From NCBI RefSeq assembly GCF_014647675.1, contig NZ_BMPQ01000006.1:43069-107068 (forward strand): a DNA stretch of 64,000 bases, given 5' to 3'. This DNA comes from Streptomyces flaveus (lineage in GTDB: Bacteria; Actinomycetota; Actinomycetes; Streptomycetales; Streptomycetaceae). Under the pieces are notes generated by a model. It did no database searches, was not told where the DNA came from, and saw only the letters and a list, made by a program, of their open reading frames with translations. A program made the position numbers and the translations under genes. Shown one piece after another: positions 17,318 to 26,419 of this stretch; the first letter of the stretch is position 1; the number at the start of each line of letters is the position of its first letter.

Positions 17318-18271
17318 TCAGCGCCGACGCATATCCGCAACCCGCGCCCGCTCACTCTGCGGCTGTTCCCCCAGAACCCCAGCAGTGCTCCGCAACTGCG
17401 GCCCCCCACCGGGGACTTGACCCCGCCGCGGGCCGGGAAGCGGCACATCCCGGCGGGGCGACTGCCGCCCCGCCGGGCTCGCGTCGCCGGACGATCCGGC
17501 AACAGCGATCTGTACCCCCTGGTCGGCCAAGGCCTGCAACTCGGTGGCCGCACGGTCGTCATGCGCGGGCGGCTCGTCCGTGACCAGGCGTGTGATCACA
17601 TCCGTCGGCACCGTCTGGAACATCGTGTCGGTGCCGAGCTTGGTGTGATCGGCGAGGACGACGACCTCCGCGGCGGCCTGCACCAGGGCCCTGTCCACGC
17701 TGGCCGACAGCATGTTGGAGGTGGACAGGCCGCGCTCGGCGGTCAGTCCGCTCCCGGACAGGAAGGCCCGGGAGACCCGCAGCCCCTGGAGGGACTGCTC
17801 GGCCCCGCTGCCGACGAGGGCGTAGTTGGAACCGCGCAGGGTGCCGCCGGTCATCACGACCTCGACACGGTTGGCGTGGGCCAACGCCTGAGCCACCAGA
17901 AGGGAGTTGGTGACGACGGTCAGCCCGGGCACCCGCGCGAGCCGGCGGGCCAGCTCCTGTGTGGTGGTGCCCGCCCCGACCACGATGGCCTCGCCTTCTT
18001 CGACGAGACTCGCGGCGAGATCGGCGATGGCCGTCTTCTCGGCGGTCGCGAGATGTGATTTCTGCGGAAAGCCGGACTCCCGCGTGAATCCGCCCGGCAA
18101 TACCGCACCGCCGTGCCGGCGGTCGAGGAGTCCTTCTGCCTCCAGTGCGCGCACGTCCCGCCGTACGGTCACTTCAGAGGTCTGGACGACGCGGGCGAGC
18201 TCACGGAGCGACACGGCCCCGTTCGCTCGCACCATTTCGAGGATCAATTGGCGACGTTCTGCAGCGAACAC
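17318..18271 (-). CDS. DeoR-family transcriptional regulator
   Basis: A 317-residue DNA-binding repressor type. It has an N-terminal DeoR winged helix-turn-helix (about 5-57, with VSLRELARVVQTSEVTVRRDVRALEAEGLLDRRHG split across it). The DeoR C-terminal sugar-phosphate sensor follows (about 77-235), including the VGAGTTTQELA loop and the DHTKLG segment. About 60 low-complexity residues (Pro/Gly/Arg) form an unusual tail. GTG start at 18271 with TACTGT at 18279-18284 on the minus strand 7 nt upstream, so probably leaderless. DeoR proteins sense phosphorylated sugars, so this is a plausible but unproven regulator of the nearby nucleoside genes. Confidence 0.9.
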   Translation of the reverse strand: MFAAERRQLILEMVRANGAVSLRELARVVQTSEVTVRRDVRALEAEGLLDRRHGGAVLPGGFTRESGFPQKSHLATAEKTAIADLAASLVEEGEAIVVGAGTTTQELARRLARVPGLTVVTNSLLVAQALAHANRVEVVMTGGTLRGSNYALVGSGAEQSLQGLRVSRAFLSGSGLTAERGLSTSNMLSASVDRALVQAAAEVVVLADHTKLGTDTMFQTVPTDVITRLVTDEPPAHDDRAATELQALADQGVQIAVAGSSGDASPAGRQSPRRDVPLPGPRRGQVPGGGPQLRSTAGVLGEQPQSERARVADMRRR

Positions 18272-18438
18272 GAAACTGACAGTAACCCCAACGACCGTCT
18301 GCTTTCAGCAGTTTGCGCCGAATAACAGAAGTTGTTCGCACGGCAGCACGGAAAGTGGTATACGCGCCCACTCCCGCTGTCCACGCCGTACGAAGGTGCG
18401 GCAACTCCATGTGACCAGCGGGGAGTTGCTTCCGGCCG

Positions 18439-19887
18439 TCAGGTCTCGCTCTCGGTCTTCCGGGTGTGGAGCTGCCTGGCCACCTCGGCGATCGAGCCCG
18501 AAAGGGACGGGTACACGGTGAACGCGTTCGCGATCTGTTCGACTGTCAGGTTGTTGTCGACCGCGATCGAGATCGGATGGATCAGTTCCGAGGCGCGCGG
18601 CGAGACGACCACACCGCCGACGACGATCCCGGTGCCCGGCCGGCAGAAGATCTTCACGAAGCCGTCCCGGATGCCCTGCATCTTGGCGCGCGGGTTGCGC
18701 AGCAGTGGCAGCTTCACGACCCGGGCGTCGATGACGCCGCCGTCGACGTCCGCCTGCGAGTAGCCGACGGTCGCGATCTCGGGGTCGGTGAAGACGTTCG
18801 ACGACACGGCCTTCAGGTTCAGCGGGGCGACCGCGTCACCGAGGAAGTGGTACATGGCGATACGGCCCTGCATCGCCGCCACGGAGGCGAGCGCGAAGAT
18901 TCCGGTGACGTCACCGGCCGCGTACACGCCCGGAGCCGACGTCCTGGACACCTTGTCGGTCCAGATGTGCCCGGAGTCCTTCACCTTGACGCCGGCCCCT
19001 TCGAGGCCCATGCCATGGCTGTTGGGGATGGCACCGACGGCCATCAGACAGTGCGAGCCCGTGATGACGCGTCCGTCGGACAGCGTCACCTCGACCCGGT
19101 CGCCCACGCGCTTGGCGGACTGGGCACGGGAGCGCGCCAGGACGTTCATGCCGCGCCGCCGGAACACGTCCTCCAGGACGCCCGCGGCGTCCGAGTCCTC
19201 GCCCGGCAGCACACGGTCACGACTGGACACGAGGGTGACGCGAGAACCGAGCGCCTGGTAGGCACCGGCGAACTCGGCGCCGGTGACACCGGACCCGACC
19301 ACGATGAGCTCGTCGGGCAGCTCGTCGAGGTCGTACACCTGGGTCCAGTTCAGGATCCGCTCCCCGTCCGGCTGCGCATCGGGCAGCTCACGGGGGTGCC
19401 CGCCGGTGGCGATGAGTACGGCATCGGCGACGAGCGTCTCCTCGCTGCCGTCCGCGGCCCGCACGACGACCTTCCGGGACCCGTCCAGGGCCTGCTGCCC
19501 GTCGAGCCGCCCGCGTCCGCGCATGACCCGCGCACCGGCGCGCGTCACGGATGCGGTGATGTCGTGCGACTGGGCGAGCGCGAGCCGCTTCACCCGTCGG
19601 TTGACCTTGCCGAGATCGACTCCGACCACCCGGGCGGGCGTATCGATGTGAGGAGTGTCATCGGCGACGATGATGCCGAGTTCCTCGTACGACGAGTCGA
19701 AGGTGGTCATCACCTCGGCGGTCGCGATCAGGGTCTTGGACGGCACGCAGTCGGTGAGCACCGACGCGCCGCCCAGGCCATCGCAGTCGACGACGGTTAC
19801 CTCCGCGCCGAGTTGGGCGGCCACCAGGGCCGCCTCGTATCCGCCGGGTCCGCCACCGATGATCACGATCCGAGTCACGTACTCCAT
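18439..19887 (-). CDS. LpdA-type NAD(P)H quinone reductase (flavoprotein disulfide reductase family)
   Basis: A 482-residue FAD and NAD(P)H-binding protein of the dihydrolipoamide dehydrogenase fold. The FAD loop IIGGGPGGYEAA (9-20), the NAD loop VVGSGVTGAEFAGA and the ATG-like AAGDVTG segment are present. The redox disulfide is not: the region reads GGASVLTDCVPSK, with Ser42 in place of the first Cys and only Cys47 left. The C-terminal His-Glu pair is replaced by VYPSLSG. The same losses occur in mycobacterial LpdA (Rv3303c), a quinone reductase. Start taken as the ATG at 19887; GTG at 19878 is possible. Confidence 0.88.
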   Translation of the reverse strand: MEYVTRIVIIGGGPGGYEAALVAAQLGAEVTVVDCDGLGGASVLTDCVPSKTLIATAEVMTTFDSSYEELGIIVADDTPHIDTPARVVGVDLGKVNRRVKRLALAQSHDITASVTRAGARVMRGRGRLDGQQALDGSRKVVVRAADGSEETLVADAVLIATGGHPRELPDAQPDGERILNWTQVYDLDELPDELIVVGSGVTGAEFAGAYQALGSRVTLVSSRDRVLPGEDSDAAGVLEDVFRRRGMNVLARSRAQSAKRVGDRVEVTLSDGRVITGSHCLMAVGAIPNSHGMGLEGAGVKVKDSGHIWTDKVSRTSAPGVYAAGDVTGIFALASVAAMQGRIAMYHFLGDAVAPLNLKAVSSNVFTDPEIATVGYSQADVDGGVIDARVVKLPLLRNPRAKMQGIRDGFVKIFCRPGTGIVVGGVVVSPRASELIHPISIAVDNNLTVEQIANAFTVYPSLSGSIAEVARQLHTRKTESET

Positions 19888-19984
19888 TGTCCCGCACGCC
19901 CCACGGTGCTTCGCGCCCGGGGGCGTCCTCCGGGTGCCTCTGTTGCAGGAGAGGCGCAGGCATTGCTGCCGTACTCTCAACCCC

Positions 19985-20422
19985 ATGTCGCTCTACGCCG
20001 CGTACGCCGGCAATCTCGACCCGCGGCTCATGACGCGCCGCGCCCCGCATTCGCCGCTGCGCGCCACGGGGTGGCTCAACGGCTGGCGGCTGACCTTCGG
20101 CGGCGAGCACATGGGCTGGGAGGGCGCGCTCGTGACCATCGTCGAGGCACCGCGCTCGCAGGTGTTCGTCGCGTTGTACGAAGTCGCTCCGCTCGACGAG
20201 GACTCCCTGGACCGCTGGGAAGGCGTCGGCCTCGACATATACCGGCGGATGCGGGTCCGTGTGCACACGCTGGAGGGCGAGGAGCCGGCGTGGGTGTACG
20301 TGCTGAACGGCTATGAGGGCGGACTGCCTTCGGCGCGCTACCTGGGGGAGATCGCGGACGCGGCGGAGTCGGCGGGGGCGCCGCACGACTATGTGATGGA
20401 GCTGCGGAAGCGGCCCTGTTGA
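19985..20422 (+). CDS. Gamma-glutamylcyclotransferase-like protein
   Basis: A 145-residue protein of the GGCT/AIG2-like fold, possibly releasing 5-oxoproline from gamma-glutamyl amines or peptides. The substrate loop is YAAYAGNLDP at the N-terminus. The likely catalytic Glu is in LDRWEGVGLDIYRR (about 80). The length fits bacterial members. TACTCT at 19972-19977 ends 7 nt before the ATG with no Shine-Dalgarno sequence, so translation is probably leaderless. Substrate is unknown. It is divergent from the LpdA-type gene. Confidence 0.8.
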   Translation: MSLYAAYAGNLDPRLMTRRAPHSPLRATGWLNGWRLTFGGEHMGWEGALVTIVEAPRSQVFVALYEVAPLDEDSLDRWEGVGLDIYRRMRVRVHTLEGEEPAWVYVLNGYEGGLPSARYLGEIADAAESAGAPHDYVMELRKRPC

Positions 20423-20535
20423 CCCTTCACGGCCGCCGCGAACATACGGCCTCGGCGGAGCGTTGGCGTGCGGTCCCGGCGGAGCCTTCATCGGAAACGA
20501 CAAGGCAACGATCGTCAACCAGTGGCCCGAGCCAT

Positions 20536-20547
20536 CTACGCGCGTAG
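20536..20547. promoter_or_regulatory. Nucleoside-regulon operator CTACGCGCGTAG at pnp
   Basis: A perfect 12-bp palindrome occupying the -35 region of the leaderless PNP promoter (-10 TACCCT at 20560-20565). Identical copies lie at deoC and add, and 10/12 copies at both BMP lipoprotein genes. Position implies repression by blocking polymerase. Confidence 0.8.
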
Positions 20548-20571
20548 GCCAAGACCAGCTACCCTCATCGC

Positions 20572-21396
20572 GTGAACGCATCTCTCCTTCCGGACGACCT
20601 CCCGGGTGACCCCTACGCCGCCGCCGACGACGCCGCCGCGCGCCTGCGCGAGCTCACGGGTGCCGAGACCCACGACGTCGCCCTCGTGATGGGCTCCGGC
20701 TGGGCCCCGGCCGTGGAGGCGCTCGGCGCCCCCGAGACCGAGTTCGAGGTCACTGACCTGCCCAGCTTTCCGCCCCCTGCGGTCAAGGGCCATGGCGGCA
20801 GGGTCCGCTCGTACCGCATCGGCGACAAGCGTGTGCTCGTCTTCCTGGGCCGCACCCACTACTACGAGGGCCATGGCGTCGCCGCCGTCGTGCACGGCGT
20901 CCGCACCGCCGTGGCCGCGGGCAGCAAGACCGTCGTCCTGACCAACGGCTGCGGCGGCCTGCGCGCCGACATGCGCCCCGGCCAGCCGGTCCTGATCAGC
21001 GACCACATCAACCTCACGGCGACGTCCCCGATCATCGGCGCCAACTTCGTCGACCTCACCGACCTCTACTCCCCCCGCCTCCGGGCCCTCTGCAAGGAGA
21101 TCGACCCCACCCTCCAGGAGGGCGTCTACGCCCAGTTCACCGGCCCGCACTACGAGACTCCGGCAGAAATCCGCATGGCCCGCGTCATCGGGGCAGACCT
21201 GGTCGGGATGTCGACGGTCCTGGAGGCCATCGCCGCGCGCGAGGCGGGCGCCGAGGTCCTGGGCATCTCCCTCGTGACGAACCTTGCCGCCGGCATGACG
21301 GGGGAGCCCCTCAACCACGAGGAGGTTCTGCAGGCGGGTCGTGATTCGGCTACGCATATGGGGGCGTTGCTGACGCAGGTGCTGGATCGCGTTTAG
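20572..21396 (+). CDS. punA: Purine nucleoside phosphorylase (trimeric, family 2)
   Basis: Phosphorolyses purine (deoxy)ribonucleosides to base plus (deoxy)ribose-1-phosphate. The 274-residue protein has family motifs [40 protein letters not shown] and [12 protein letters not shown], with Asn in the base pocket segment TNLAAGM. The GTG at 20572 lies 6 nt after TACCCT (20560-20565) without a Shine-Dalgarno sequence. The operator CTACGCGCGTAG overlaps the -35 zone. A phosphosugar mutase follows beyond a repeat element, and deoC further on completes the deoxyribose route. Confidence 0.95.
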   Translation: MNASLLPDDLPGDPYAAADDAAARLRELTGAETHDVALVMGSGWAPAVEALGAPETEFEVTDLPSFPPPAVKGHGGRVRSYRIGDKRVLVFLGRTHYYEGHGVAAVVHGVRTAVAAGSKTVVLTNGCGGLRADMRPGQPVLISDHINLTATSPIIGANFVDLTDLYSPRLRALCKEIDPTLQEGVYAQFTGPHYETPAEIRMARVIGADLVGMSTVLEAIAAREAGAEVLGISLVTNLAAGMTGEPLNHEEVLQAGRDSATHMGALLTQVLDRV

Positions 21397-21430
21397 CCTC
21401 CGGCGGTTGGGCGGTTGGGTTCGTTTTTTG

Positions 21431-21722
21431 GGTGCGGGTGCGTTGTGGCTGGTCGCGCAGTTCCCCGCGCCCCTTAGGTGCGTGGTGGGTGCGGGGCCGT
21501 GGGCCGGTGCGTCAGCCCGTCGCAGGGCGGGCATACGGCTCTGGGCTGGTACAGGGTGCGGGTTCTCCGAGACCGGAGCTAAGCGACGGGCATAGGACGC
21601 ACCGGCCCACGACCCCTCCCGCCGGAGGGCAAGCGCGGGCACGTCGTGGCTTTGGCTGAGGGGAGCCGCAGGCTTTTTAGGGGCGCGGGGAACTGCGCGA
21701 CCAGCCACGACGCACCCGCAGC
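21431..21722. repeat. MITE-like nested palindromic element, copy C
   Basis: Terminal inverted repeats 21431-21474 and 21679-21722 match over about 41 of 44 positions. The inner 16-bp stem pairs 21498-21513 with 21596-21611. Same orientation as copy A. A GC-rich tail with CTGGGGGCGCAGCCCCCAG runs to about 21812. It fills the gap between PNP and the phosphosugar mutase and may separate their transcription. Confidence 0.87.
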
Positions 21723-21877
21723 CGCGACACGCAGTGTCACCCCCCACCCCCTGGCGGGGGGCCTGGGGGCGCAGCCCCCAGTTTCGGGAAGGGGCGGGGC
21801 GGGGGAAAAGAACCCTTCCCCCGCCCACCGGTACCAGGCCCGCCAAGGTGTGGACCAAAGAGAGAGGTTGACCCGAC

Positions 21878-23521
21878 GTGCAGGACGAACTCATCGCACG
21901 GGCCAAGGCGTGGCTGGCCGAGGATCCCGACGCGGAGACCCGTGAGGAACTCGCCAAGCTCATCGCCGCCGAGGACACCGTGGAGATCGCCGCGCGTTTC
22001 AGCGGCACCCTCCAGTTCGGCACCGCGGGTCTGAGAGGCGAACTCGGCGCCGGTCCCATGCGGATGAACCGCGCGGTGGTCATCCGCGCCGCCGCGGGCC
22101 TCGCCGCGTACCTCAAGGGCGAGGGCCAGGAGAACGGCCTCGTCGTCATCGGCTACGACGCTCGCCACAAGTCGGAGGACTTCGCCCGCGACACCGCCGC
22201 GGTGATGACGGGCGCGGGTCTGAGGGCGGCCGTACTCCCCCGCCCCCTCCCCACCCCCGTCCTCGCCTTCGCCATAAGGCACCTCGGCGCGGTCGCGGGC
22301 GTGGAGGTGACCGCCAGCCACAACCCGCCCCGCGACAATGGCTACAAGGTCTACCTCGGCGAGGGCTCCCAGATCGTGCCCCCGGCGGACGCCGGGATCG
22401 CCGCGGAGATCGAAGCGATCGCCGGCCTGAGTGACGTACCGCGTCCGGCCGAGGGGTGGGAGACCCTCGCCGACGACGGCGACGGCAGCGTCCTGAGCGC
22501 CTATCTCGCCCGTACGGACGCCGTACTCGCCGCGGGCTCCCCCCGCACCGCCCGCACCGTCTACACGGCGATGCACGGCGTCGGCAAGGACACCCTCCTC
22601 GCCGCCTTCGCCCGTGCGGGCTTCCCGGAACCCGTCCTCGTCGCCGAACAGGCGGACCCGGACCCGGACTTCCCGACCGTCGCCTTCCCGAACCCGGAGG
22701 AACCGGGCGCGATGGACCTGGCCTTCACGAAGGCCCGCGAGACGAACCCGGATCTGATCATCGCGAACGATCCGGACGCCGACCGCTGCGCCGCGGCCGT
22801 CAAGGACGGCGGCGACTGGCGCATGCTGCGCGGCGACGAGGTCGGCGCCCTCCTCGCCGCCCATCTCGTGAAGCGCGGCGCTCGCGGCACGTTCGCGGAG
22901 TCGATCGTCTCGTCCTCTCTCCTCGGCCGTATCGCGGAGAAGGCGCAACTCCCGTACGAGGAGACCCTGACGGGCTTCAAGTGGATCGCCCGGGTGGACG
23001 GCCTGCGTTACGGGTACGAGGAGGCCCTTGGCTACTGCGTGGACCCCGAGGGCGTACGGGACAAGGACGGCATCACGGCGGCCCTGCTGATCACAGAGCT
23101 CGCCTCAGAGCTCAAGGAGCAGGGCAGAACCCTCCTCGACCTGCTCGACGACCTCGCCGTCGAACACGGTCTGCACGCCACCGACCAGCTCTCCGTCCGC
23201 GTGGACGATCTCTCCCTGATCGCGAACGCCATGCGCCGCCTCCGCGAGCAGCCGCCCACCCACCTCGCCGGCCTGGCGATCACCAAGTCCGAGGACCTGA
23301 CGAAGGGCACGGACAAGTTGCCGCCCACGGACGGCCTGCGCTACACGCTCGACGGCGCCCGCGTCATCGTCCGCCCCAGCGGCACGGAGCCGAAGCTGAA
23401 GTGCTACCTGGAGGTCGTGATCCCGGTCGCCTCGCACACCGAACTACCCAAGGCTCGTGAGAAGGCGACTGCCCTCCTGGCGGCCATCAAGCGGGACCTC
23501 TCCACGGCGGCGGGCCTCTGA
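21878..23521 (+). CDS. Phospho-sugar mutase (phosphopentomutase/phosphomannomutase family)
   Basis: Alpha-D-phosphohexomutase superfamily enzyme of 547 residues. The phosphoserine is Ser147 in TASHNPPRDNGYK, the Mg loop is DPDADR (298-303), the sugar loop is EEALGYCVDP and the phosphate loop is RPSGTEPK near the C-terminus. Superfamily members of this length include PGM2-like phosphopentomutases. Its place between PNP and deoC suggests it converts (deoxy)ribose-1-phosphate to the 5-phosphate; a hexose role is also possible. GTG start with AGAGAGAGG upstream. Confidence 0.88.
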   Translation: MQDELIARAKAWLAEDPDAETREELAKLIAAEDTVEIAARFSGTLQFGTAGLRGELGAGPMRMNRAVVIRAAAGLAAYLKGEGQENGLVVIGYDARHKSEDFARDTAAVMTGAGLRAAVLPRPLPTPVLAFAIRHLGAVAGVEVTASHNPPRDNGYKVYLGEGSQIVPPADAGIAAEIEAIAGLSDVPRPAEGWETLADDGDGSVLSAYLARTDAVLAAGSPRTARTVYTAMHGVGKDTLLAAFARAGFPEPVLVAEQADPDPDFPTVAFPNPEEPGAMDLAFTKARETNPDLIIANDPDADRCAAAVKDGGDWRMLRGDEVGALLAAHLVKRGARGTFAESIVSSSLLGRIAEKAQLPYEETLTGFKWIARVDGLRYGYEEALGYCVDPEGVRDKDGITAALLITELASELKEQGRTLLDLLDDLAVEHGLHATDQLSVRVDDLSLIANAMRRLREQPPTHLAGLAITKSEDLTKGTDKLPPTDGLRYTLDGARVIVRPSGTEPKLKCYLEVVIPVASHTELPKAREKATALLAAIKRDLSTAAGL

Positions 23522-23533
23522 GCGGCATGCGAC

Positions 23534-23569
23534 AGGGCGCGCTCTGGTACCCGAAGCCGAGCGCACCCT
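23534..23569. terminator. Bidirectional hairpin between convergent genes
   Basis: AGGGCGCGCTC (23534-23544) and GAGCGCACCCT (23559-23569) pair over 11 bp with one mismatch in the 63-bp gap between the mutase and the PH-domain gene. No T-run follows. Confidence 0.5.
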
Positions 23570-23584
23570 GAGCAGCGCGCCCCC

Positions 23585-25252
23585 TCACCTCAGCGCCATC
23601 ACCGCAACCACCCACCCCAGCGCCAGCACCACGGTCAGCGGCCACAGCGGGCGCCCCCGTTCGGGCGCCGTGCTCTCGCCCGTCGGCCGCAGTGCGGGAT
23701 CCGTGCGCATCGCGCTGAGCTCGGCGGCCAGTGCGTCGTACGGGTGGACCAGGCCGCGGGTGCGCTCCAGCCAGCCCCAGTGGGGGGCGGCGACAGCCCA
23801 GTTGTCGCCCCGCCAGCGCAGCTTCAGCTCGAAGCGTCGGCGGCGTACGGAGCGGAGGTCCTCCCAGGGGACGTGCTGGGGTCCGCGCAGGCCGGTGACC
23901 CACAGGCCCGTACGGTCGGCGGTGATGCGCCAGGCCAGCTTCACGGGGACGCGGACCGCGCCGTAGACGCCTAGTACGACGACCAGAGCCAGCTTCCACA
24001 CGGCGGTGCCGGATTCGGTGGACCAAGGCCAGCAGAGCCAGACGCCCCAGGCCACCAGCACCGCGGCCGCCAGCCAGTCGAGCCACCCGGCATGCCAGCG
24101 GCGCACCGCGACGGGCGACTGGGTTCCGGCCAACTCCCTGGCCTGCTCCTCCAGTTGGCGACTCTGTGCCTCCCGCACCTTCTCCCGCTCTATACGCCGC
24201 CGCCCCGCGCTCAGCGACAACGGGCGTACGGGTCCCGTCGACCACTCGATCAGCGGAGGCTGGGCCGGGTCCACGTCAGCGCTGAGGACGAGGACCTCGG
24301 CGCCGTCGAAGGGCACGCCGTAGAGGACGGCTTCGCGGACCGGGCCCGGGGTGTCGGCGTCCACGACCTCCAGGAGCCGCTCGAGCTCCTCCTCGTCGTC
24401 CTCGGTCTGCGTCCCCTCGGCTTCCGCATCATCGTCGTCATCGTCGTCCTCGTCATCGTCGAACGAGGTCAGGTCGACGGTGAACAGGGGGCGGCTGGCC
24501 CGGACGTCGTCCGCCGCGTACACCTCCGTGCTGCCTTCCACGTCGTCGCGCACCAGGACGCGCAGTACCGGTGCGGGCTCCCGGCGCAGTCCGACGGCCC
24601 GGTGCCGACCGAACCAGGCCGAGGCCAGGGCTGTCGCACCGAGGCCGGCCACGAAGAAGGCGGCGGCCCAGGCGCCCCGTCGGTCGGCGGCCGAGCCCCA
24701 GAGGCCCGAGGTTGCACCGGTCAGCACGCCGAGGGCGAGGACCACGAGGCCGAGGTTGCGCAGGAAGCTGCCGCGCCGCACCGGTTCCTCCGCGTCCGGC
24801 AGCCACGCCGTGATGCCTTCGGATGCCTCCAGCGCCCGCTCGTACTGCGCGCTCCGGGCTCGCAGGCGTACGGCGACGACCGCCCAGGCGGCCCCGACGA
24901 CGAGCACGAAGAGTGCGGTCACCCCCCACGGCTGCGAGGGTGCCTGGAACGCGAGCGCGAGGAGCAGCGCGGGCGCCCCGGCCCAGACGAGCTCGGGCCG
25001 GGCGAGCACCCACAGGACGTACACCGCGAAGGCCGCCGCGAGGAACGGCCACATCCCGCCGAGCAGCACGGCCCAGCCGCCCGCGCACAGCGCGAAGGTG
25101 GTCGCTCCGGCCGCGACCGACCTGCGGACGCGCAGGAACGTCCAGCGCGGCGGCAGCGCCGCCGACCAGACCCCGGCCTGCCCGGTCGTCCAGTCCCGGC
25201 AGCCGTCCGGTATCGCCGTGGCGGGCAGCCGCAGAGGCTCGTCGTACGACAC
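23585..25252 (-). CDS. Large PH-domain membrane protein
   Basis: A 555-residue membrane protein of unknown function. The N-terminal half has about six hydrophobic spans (about 48-135 and 165-215). A cytoplasmic stretch with an Asp/Glu run (about 265-295, including seven consecutive Asp) follows, then two further spans (about 385-435). A bacterial PH-like domain (TADRTGLWVTGLRG...VPWEDLRSVRRR) lies at about 440-500, and a last span ends the protein. GAGGGAG lies 5 nt before the GTG at 25252. It neighbours a second, smaller PH-domain membrane protein on the same strand, suggesting a functional pair. Confidence 0.8.
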   Translation of the reverse strand: MSYDEPLRLPATAIPDGCRDWTTGQAGVWSAALPPRWTFLRVRRSVAAGATTFALCAGGWAVLLGGMWPFLAAAFAVYVLWVLARPELVWAGAPALLLALAFQAPSQPWGVTALFVLVVGAAWAVVAVRLRARSAQYERALEASEGITAWLPDAEEPVRRGSFLRNLGLVVLALGVLTGATSGLWGSAADRRGAWAAAFFVAGLGATALASAWFGRHRAVGLRREPAPVLRVLVRDDVEGSTEVYAADDVRASRPLFTVDLTSFDDDEDDDDDDDAEAEGTQTEDDEEELERLLEVVDADTPGPVREAVLYGVPFDGAEVLVLSADVDPAQPPLIEWSTGPVRPLSLSAGRRRIEREKVREAQSRQLEEQARELAGTQSPVAVRRWHAGWLDWLAAAVLVAWGVWLCWPWSTESGTAVWKLALVVVLGVYGAVRVPVKLAWRITADRTGLWVTGLRGPQHVPWEDLRSVRRRRFELKLRWRGDNWAVAAPHWGWLERTRGLVHPYDALAAELSAMRTDPALRPTGESTAPERGRPLWPLTVVLALGWVVAVMALR

Positions 25253-25523
25253 ATCTACTCCCTCGGTGCGTGGCTACGCCGGTGACGCCTGAACCGGTGG
25301 TGACGGGACACCCGGACGGCGAAGGCAGCCACCACCCTCTCGTACGGGCGAAATCGCCCATCTCCTCAAGATCCCGGGTATGTGGGCCGCCTCCTCGGCG
25401 CCTGACCGGGTGTGCGGACCACCTCGGCCCCCTGAGCGCGCGGCCTCGGCAGATCGGGATCGCAGACCGACACGCGAGGTCACCGTAGACCCATCGGCCC
25501 CGGTCGGCCCGTGGCCCGACTGG

Positions 25524-26279
25524 TCACCCCATCGCGAGCAGAATGGCCAGCAGCACCGCACCGGCCAGCGCCGGCGCCACGATCTCATAGGCCCACCGCA
25601 CCGACGGCTCGCCCTGCGCCCGCTTGTCCGGCCCACGCGCCGCCACCAGCTCACGCAGTTCGTCCATGATCTGGTCGGCCTGGGCTCGCACGGGCCCGGT
25701 CGGCTCCGGCATCCGCGACGGACGGGCGGCGCCGACCTCCTTGTCAGCGCGGGCCTGCTGCCGCGCCGCCTTCTTGCGGGCGCGCAGCGAGACGGGTATC
25801 GCCCACAGCTGGTACCTGGTGCCGGACTTGTCGAGCACCTCGTTCGAGTAGCCGGAGCGCAGGGTCTCGACCGTGCCCCAGGGGAGCACGATCACGCGGA
25901 AGGGGTTACGGATGCGCAGCCGCTCCTCGTTCGCGAACACGGCCGGGCGCAGGGTGAAGGCGACGACCAGCGGGACGAAGAAGATGAGCCCGGCGAGCGC
26001 CAGCCACGGCGTCCGGCCCTCGCCCACGATCAGCGCGTCGATACCGAGCCAGCCCGCGATGGCGAGCAGCAGCACACCGCCCGCGATACTTGCGGGCGAC
26101 CGGTAGATCCGGTCCTTGTACTCCGGACTCGAGGGCCTCGACGCTTCCGGCGAGCCCGGGGAATCAGGAGCGCTCTGGGAATCCGGGGTACCAGGAGAAC
26201 CCGAAGTGCCCGGAGTCTCCGGGGAGTCCGAAGATCCCGAGGAGTCCGGTGGCGGTGGCTGATGGTCCGGGTTCGTCAT
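25524..26279 (-). CDS. PH-domain membrane protein
   Basis: A 251-residue protein with a disordered Ser/Pro/Gly/Asp N-terminus (about 1-55), two transmembrane spans (about 60-100), a PH-like domain (FANEERLRIRNPFRVIVLPWGTVETLRSGYS at about 115-160) and a final C-terminal span. The family is common in actinobacteria and uncharacterised. The ATG at 26279 was chosen because the frame beyond it opens only with TTG. It is divergent from deoC, whose operator lies between them, so shared control is possible. Confidence 0.8.
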   Translation of the reverse strand: MTNPDHQPPPPDSSGSSDSPETPGTSGSPGTPDSQSAPDSPGSPEASRPSSPEYKDRIYRSPASIAGGVLLLAIAGWLGIDALIVGEGRTPWLALAGLIFFVPLVVAFTLRPAVFANEERLRIRNPFRVIVLPWGTVETLRSGYSNEVLDKSGTRYQLWAIPVSLRARKKAARQQARADKEVGAARPSRMPEPTGPVRAQADQIMDELRELVAARGPDKRAQGEPSVRWAYEIVAPALAGAVLLAILLAMG

Positions 26280-26383
26280 GCTCCCGATTCTGCCCGACGC
26301 CTCTGACAACGCTCATCCGCGGTCACCGAGCTCGCGACGAGCGTCGGCCCGAGCTTTCGACGAGCGTCGGAAAGCCCCAGGGG

Positions 26384-26413
26384 TTGTACAGCCGCTACGC
26401 GCGTAGATATGCT
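26384..26413 (+). promoter_or_regulatory. deoC promoter with embedded operator
   Basis: -35 TTGTAC (26384-26389) and -10 TATGCT (26408-26413) are separated by 18 bp. The palindrome CTACGCGCGTAG (26395-26406) lies inside the spacer. The -10 ends 6 nt before the GTG start, which implies a leaderless transcript repressed by a spacer-bound protein. Confidence 0.8.
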
Positions 26414-26419
26414 CCCCTC

